Below, piece by piece: positions 5,614 to 7,773 of a stretch of DNA of 7,773 nt. The translations under genes were made by a program, and so were the position numbers. The notes under the pieces are model-generated. The model saw only the letters and a list, made by a program, of their open reading frames with translations. It made no database searches and had not been told where the DNA came from. The stretch is from Anaerolineae bacterium (GTDB lineage: Bacteria; Chloroflexota; Anaerolineae; 4572-78; NAK82), in assembly GCA_030598425.1 (NCBI GenBank), contig JAUVPY010000105.1:1-7773 (forward strand), given 5' to 3'. How positions within the stretch are numbered: the first letter of the stretch is position 1; each line of letters opens with the position of its first letter.

Positions 5614-6849
5614 CTAGACCCCCTCCTTATCTCCCGCGCGTCGGCTGAGAATCGCGTCCTCAGGGCGCCAACAGGAAAACGTTCCGCTGCCGAGCAGCAT
5701 CAAGGCGATGGCACTTACCAACAAGAAGCCATTGTATAGGTAAAGCTCGCTGGCGAGGATATTCGCGCTGGCAGCAACGAGCAATCCCAAAGCTGCCAGA
5801 CGGCCCGCTCCCCCCAGAGCGAGCATAACGGTAGCGACGAGAGCCACGAGGCTGATGGCCAACCCCGCGAACCTGGGAGAGGGTAATCCCGGCCAAGCGA
5901 CCAGCGCAGCAGGATCAATTCGGGTCCCAAGAACGTGGAAGACAACCCAAATCATCAGCAATACCACACCGATGCGCAAGAAGACAGGAAGCCAGCGGGT
6001 GAAAACGACGGCGATTACGCGCCTGATTTCCAGATATGAGCGTGAGGCGGGGTCAATACGACCGCTGACGACAAGCCAATCGCGTATGAAGCTGGCCGTG
6101 AAGGGTATGGCAAAGGCCACACCTGCCAACGTGGTACCGGGCGGGTAGACTATCGGCCATAGCATCACGCTGGTGAACCCCATCTGAAAACCGGCCACGA
6201 TGCGCCGGTGGGTGCTGGGAGGCAAGTCGTACACCGGCCTGCCACGCCTCTTGCGCCACCAAATTCCGAGGAGGAAGAGATACCGTGACAGGCCTAGGGG
6301 CAGGTACCACCAGGGCAACTGATTGTAGTTCACTGCCAAGGCAGTTGCTATCAGGATGCCCAGGGCATCGAACTCGATGTCCAGGTTCTCGCCTAACAGC
6401 GTGGCGTGATGGGTAACGCGGGCTAAGTAGCCATCCAGGTAATCGGCCAAGATGGAAGCGGTATACAACAGCGCCGGAAACCAGGCTAACCTCCCCGGCG
6501 GCCAGGGAGAGAAAAGAAAGCCAGCCAGCAACCCAAGGGCCAAACCGCGCAGCATCGTGAGCACATTGCCGGCGCCAAGCGTCGGCAACAACGTCGCCTC
6601 GCCTGGGCGGTGGTTGTCGTTCAAACCCCGCCAGAGATGACTTAGTACATAGACCAACACACAGGCGGCCACCACGGCCCAGCGCCAGGCAAATACGGGA
6701 TCCCACTCTGCCCTGAGCAGTTGGTAGCCACACCAAAGAACCAACCCGAAAAGCAGAGCCAACGCCAGCCATCGCCGGCGCAGGCTCACCAGTGATAGGT
6801 CACGAACCAGAATACCCGACTTCATACCGTACACGTCTTTCGCATCCAC
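5614..6849 (-). CDS. CDP-alcohol phosphatidyltransferase with extra membrane helices
   Basis: A 411-residue membrane enzyme that transfers a phosphoalcohol group from a CDP-activated donor to a second alcohol, as in phospholipid synthesis. The signature D-x2-DG-x2-AR-x8-G-x3-D-x3-D is complete: D136, D139-G140, A143-R144, G153, D157 and D161. These are the metal- and CDP-binding residues, so activity is expected. LGAGNVLTMLRG (91-102) is the preceding helix start typical of the family. The protein is about twice the usual 180-220 residues. One or two helices lie before the catalytic core, and after about residue 280 there are roughly four more (near 290-312, 331-348, 352-368 and 370-390) that I cannot assign. 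The start is either GTG at 6849 or ATG at 6825; neither has a strong ribosome binding site. It follows the small membrane protein gene by seven bases. The lipid made is not evident. Confidence 0.9.
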   Translation of the reverse strand: MDAKDVYGMKSGILVRDLSLVSLRRRWLALALLFGLVLWCGYQLLRAEWDPVFAWRWAVVAACVLVYVLSHLWRGLNDNHRPGEATLLPTLGAGNVLTMLRGLALGLLAGFLFSPWPPGRLAWFPALLYTASILADYLDGYLARVTHHATLLGENLDIEFDALGILIATALAVNYNQLPWWYLPLGLSRYLFLLGIWWRKRRGRPVYDLPPSTHRRIVAGFQMGFTSVMLWPIVYPPGTTLAGVAFAIPFTASFIRDWLVVSGRIDPASRSYLEIRRVIAVVFTRWLPVFLRIGVVLLMIWVVFHVLGTRIDPAALVAWPGLPSPRFAGLAISLVALVATVMLALGGAGRLAALGLLVAASANILASELYLYNGFLLVSAIALMLLGSGTFSCWRPEDAILSRRAGDKEGV

Positions 6850-6856
6850 CAGTTTG

Positions 6857-7252
6857 CTACATGGCTCTCATCGCCCGCGTCACCTCGATGAAAAACGCCG
6901 CTCCGCCAGCCAATTGCATTAACCCGCCCATAGCCACCAAACCACCAACTAGGTCACTGCCTGTCAGCGCCAGCAACGGTTGGCCCACAATAGTCAACAC
7001 CAATCCGACGTTGAGGCAGGCCCAGACCACCGTCACCAAGCGCGGTGACTCCACGAAACGGTCGTAAAGCAGCGCCATTGTAGATTGCGTCAGCCAACCG
7101 ATGAGCAACATCTGCATCGTCGAGCCCGCCGACGTATAGGCCAGCGGATTGAAACCCAGCCACACGTCGAACATTCCGACCGCATGCAGCAGCAAACCCA
7201 GGGCCAAATAGACCAGGGCCGTGATCAGAAAGAGTTGAACAGACTTGGACAC
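6857..7252 (-). CDS. Small four-helix membrane protein, possibly heme-copper-oxidase subunit I-like
   Basis: A 131-residue hydrophobic protein with four predicted membrane segments near 6-24, 46-63, 72-91 and 100-122, short loops and a basic C-terminal tail (TRAMRAM). I do not recognise it with certainty. Its layout, and the phrase MLLIGWLTQSTMALLYDRF (48-66), recall short proteins annotated as cytochrome c oxidase subunit I-like. In those proteins a His-x-His precedes LLGW and another His follows the Tyr; here these are replaced (STMQ before, YD after), so heme binding at that place is not expected. The GTG start at 7252 has GGGAGGG upstream and lies about 20 bases from a candidate promoter. 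It is the first gene of the minus-strand series and is followed seven bases later by the CDP-alcohol phosphatidyltransferase gene, hinting at a membrane-associated partner role. Confidence 0.7.
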   Translation of the reverse strand: MSKSVQLFLITALVYLALGLLLHAVGMFDVWLGFNPLAYTSAGSTMQMLLIGWLTQSTMALLYDRFVESPRLVTVVWACLNVGLVLTIVGQPLLALTGSDLVGGLVAMGGLMQLAGGAAFFIEVTRAMRAM

Positions 7253-7272
7253 TGGTCACCCTCCCACGGGGA

Positions 7273-7301
7273 ATTGTCGCACAAAAGCCAGCCAACGTCA
7301 A
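7273..7301 (-). promoter_or_regulatory. Candidate sigma-70 promoter for the minus-strand gene series
   Basis: Read on the minus strand, TTGACG (7301-7296) is followed after exactly 17 bases by GACAAT (7278-7273). The -35 matches five of six consensus bases and the -10 four of six. Initiation would fall roughly 15 bases before the GTG at 7252, leaving a short leader that still contains the GGGAGGG ribosome binding site. It is well placed but was picked by eye. Confidence 0.45.
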
Positions 7302-7308
7302 GCTCGAA

Positions 7309-7358
7309 ATTCTGGAAACAACCGTCTACCCGGTTGCTCATTTGGGTCTGCCCAGAAT
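7309..7358. repeat. Nested inverted repeats between the divergent promoters
   Basis: ATTCTGG at 7309-7315 is inverted as CCAGAAT at 7352-7358. Inside this pair, AACCG (7320-7324) and CGGTT (7331-7335) form a second short inverted repeat with a 6-base loop. The structure sits between the minus-strand and plus-strand promoter candidates, where a regulator could act on both. The arms are short and chance occurrence is possible. Confidence 0.3.
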
Positions 7359-7387
7359 CCTGAACACACCCGCTCGTTTGCACCCTA

Positions 7388-7416
7388 TTTACAATATTAT
7401 GTTATCATGTTATAAT
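7388..7416 (+). promoter_or_regulatory. Strong sigma-70-type promoter of the lipoprotein gene
   Basis: TTTACA (7388-7393) and a perfect TATAAT (7411-7416) are separated by exactly 17 bases in a locally AT-rich stretch within otherwise GC-rich DNA. Transcription would begin near 7423, giving a leader of about 75 bases. The spacer contains a direct repeat, ATGTTAT at 7399-7405 and 7407-7413, the second copy overlapping the -10. The -10 lies in the self-complementary TATAATTATA (7411-7420). Confidence 0.7.
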
Positions 7417-7486
7417 TATAGGCGGGAGTTCTGACGCTCACGGACTTTAGTCTTAACTCGGATTCTTCAGCAACGTTGGGTATTGG

Positions 7487-7493
7487 GGAGGAG
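7487..7493 (+). promoter_or_regulatory. Ribosome binding site of the lipoprotein gene
   Basis: GGAGGAG lies five bases before the ATG at 7499 and fixes that start over the in-frame ATG seven codons downstream. Confidence 0.8.
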
Positions 7494-7498
7494 ATCCA

Positions 7499-7773
7499 AT
7501 GAAAAGAAGCTGGTACATCATGCTGACGGTCGGCGTGGCTTTGGCTGCTTCCTTGCTGATGACCGCCTGCACTCCTGCCAGCCCCTTTCGCACATCCAGG
7601 GCAGATGGCCCCGAGATAAAGGTAATTGCCCCTGCTCCCAATAGCACGACCACTCAAGGCAGCACCGTCATTATTCGCGCGTCCATCAAGGACTCGAACG
7701 GCATAAGCGTAGTTTCGCTGAAGGTTAACGGGCAGGCCGCCCAAACGTTAGATCTCTCCGCCCAAAGAGTGAC
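7499..7773 (+). CDS. Secreted lipoprotein with Ig-like domain, N-terminal part (runs off the window)
   Basis: The first 91 codons of an exported lipoprotein, open to the right edge. Residues 1-4 (MKRS) are basic, 7-20 are hydrophobic, and MTAC (21-24) forms a lipobox with C24 as the predicted lipidation site. A short linker follows. From about residue 39, PEIKVIAPAPNSTTTQGSTV and then IIRASIKDSNGISVVSLKVNG have the alternating strand pattern of bacterial Ig-like domains, with the D-x-x-G-I turn common to such repeats. It is probably anchored outside the cytoplasmic membrane and used in binding or as a spacer; the downstream part would show any catalytic domain. It has its own strong promoter and is divergent from the minus-strand genes, so a functional link to them is not implied. 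Confidence 0.85.
   Translation, partial: MKRSWYIMLTVGVALAASLLMTACTPASPFRTSRADGPEIKVIAPAPNSTTTQGSTVIIRASIKDSNGISVVSLKVNGQAAQTLDLSAQRV

Noticed and set aside
6053..6772. 239-residue minus-strand open frame inside the CDP-alcohol phosphatidyltransferase
   Set aside because: The other frame carries the complete CDP-alcohol signature and membrane helices; this one is Arg/Gly/Ser-rich shadow sequence.

Overview
This 7.8 kb window carries nine consecutive genes on the minus strand and one divergent gene at the right edge on the plus strand. GC content is moderately high, GTG starts are frequent and genes are tightly packed. The gene mix, together with the short CGTAATG-like heptad repeats between genes, suggests an environmental bacterium, plausibly Chloroflexota (Anaerolineae-like). 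That assignment is an inference from general impression; no rRNA or other marker gene is present.

Layout in the direction of transcription, right to left. A small four-helix membrane protein (7252-6857) heads the series, downstream of a candidate promoter at 7273-7301. A long CDP-alcohol phosphatidyltransferase (6849-5614) and a UPF0104/LPG_synthase_TM-type membrane protein (5610-4591) follow, separated by 7 and 3 bases. After a 143-base spacer comes a GTP-processing block: a stand-alone GTP cyclohydrolase II (4447-3800), a stand-alone RibD C-terminal-type reductase (3813-3100) and a BchC-like medium-chain dehydrogenase (3103-2075). These three genes overlap by 14 and 4 bases. A hairpin-forming heptad-repeat spacer leads to a 6-pyruvoyl-tetrahydropterin synthase/QueD-family protein (1934-1557). 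A 91-bp MITE-like element then separates it from a GT4 glycosyltransferase (1391-312) and a class I SAM methyltransferase that runs off the left edge (292-1). On the plus strand, an intact TTTACA-17-TATAAT promoter drives a lipoprotein with an Ig-like domain that runs off the right edge (7499-7773).

The most interesting reading is that GTP cyclohydrolase II, reductase, dehydrogenase and PTPS-like protein form a dedicated pathway turning GTP into a modified diaminopyrimidine or pterin-type product, not ordinary riboflavin or queuosine. No ribB, ribE, ribH, queC or queE is in view. The PTPS-like protein keeps its zinc histidines but lacks the catalytic Cys and His. The dehydrogenase lacks the usual zinc ligands. 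The neighbouring CDP-alcohol transferase, membrane protein, glycosyltransferase and methyltransferase could attach the product to a lipid and decorate it, but this link rests on gene neighbourhood alone.
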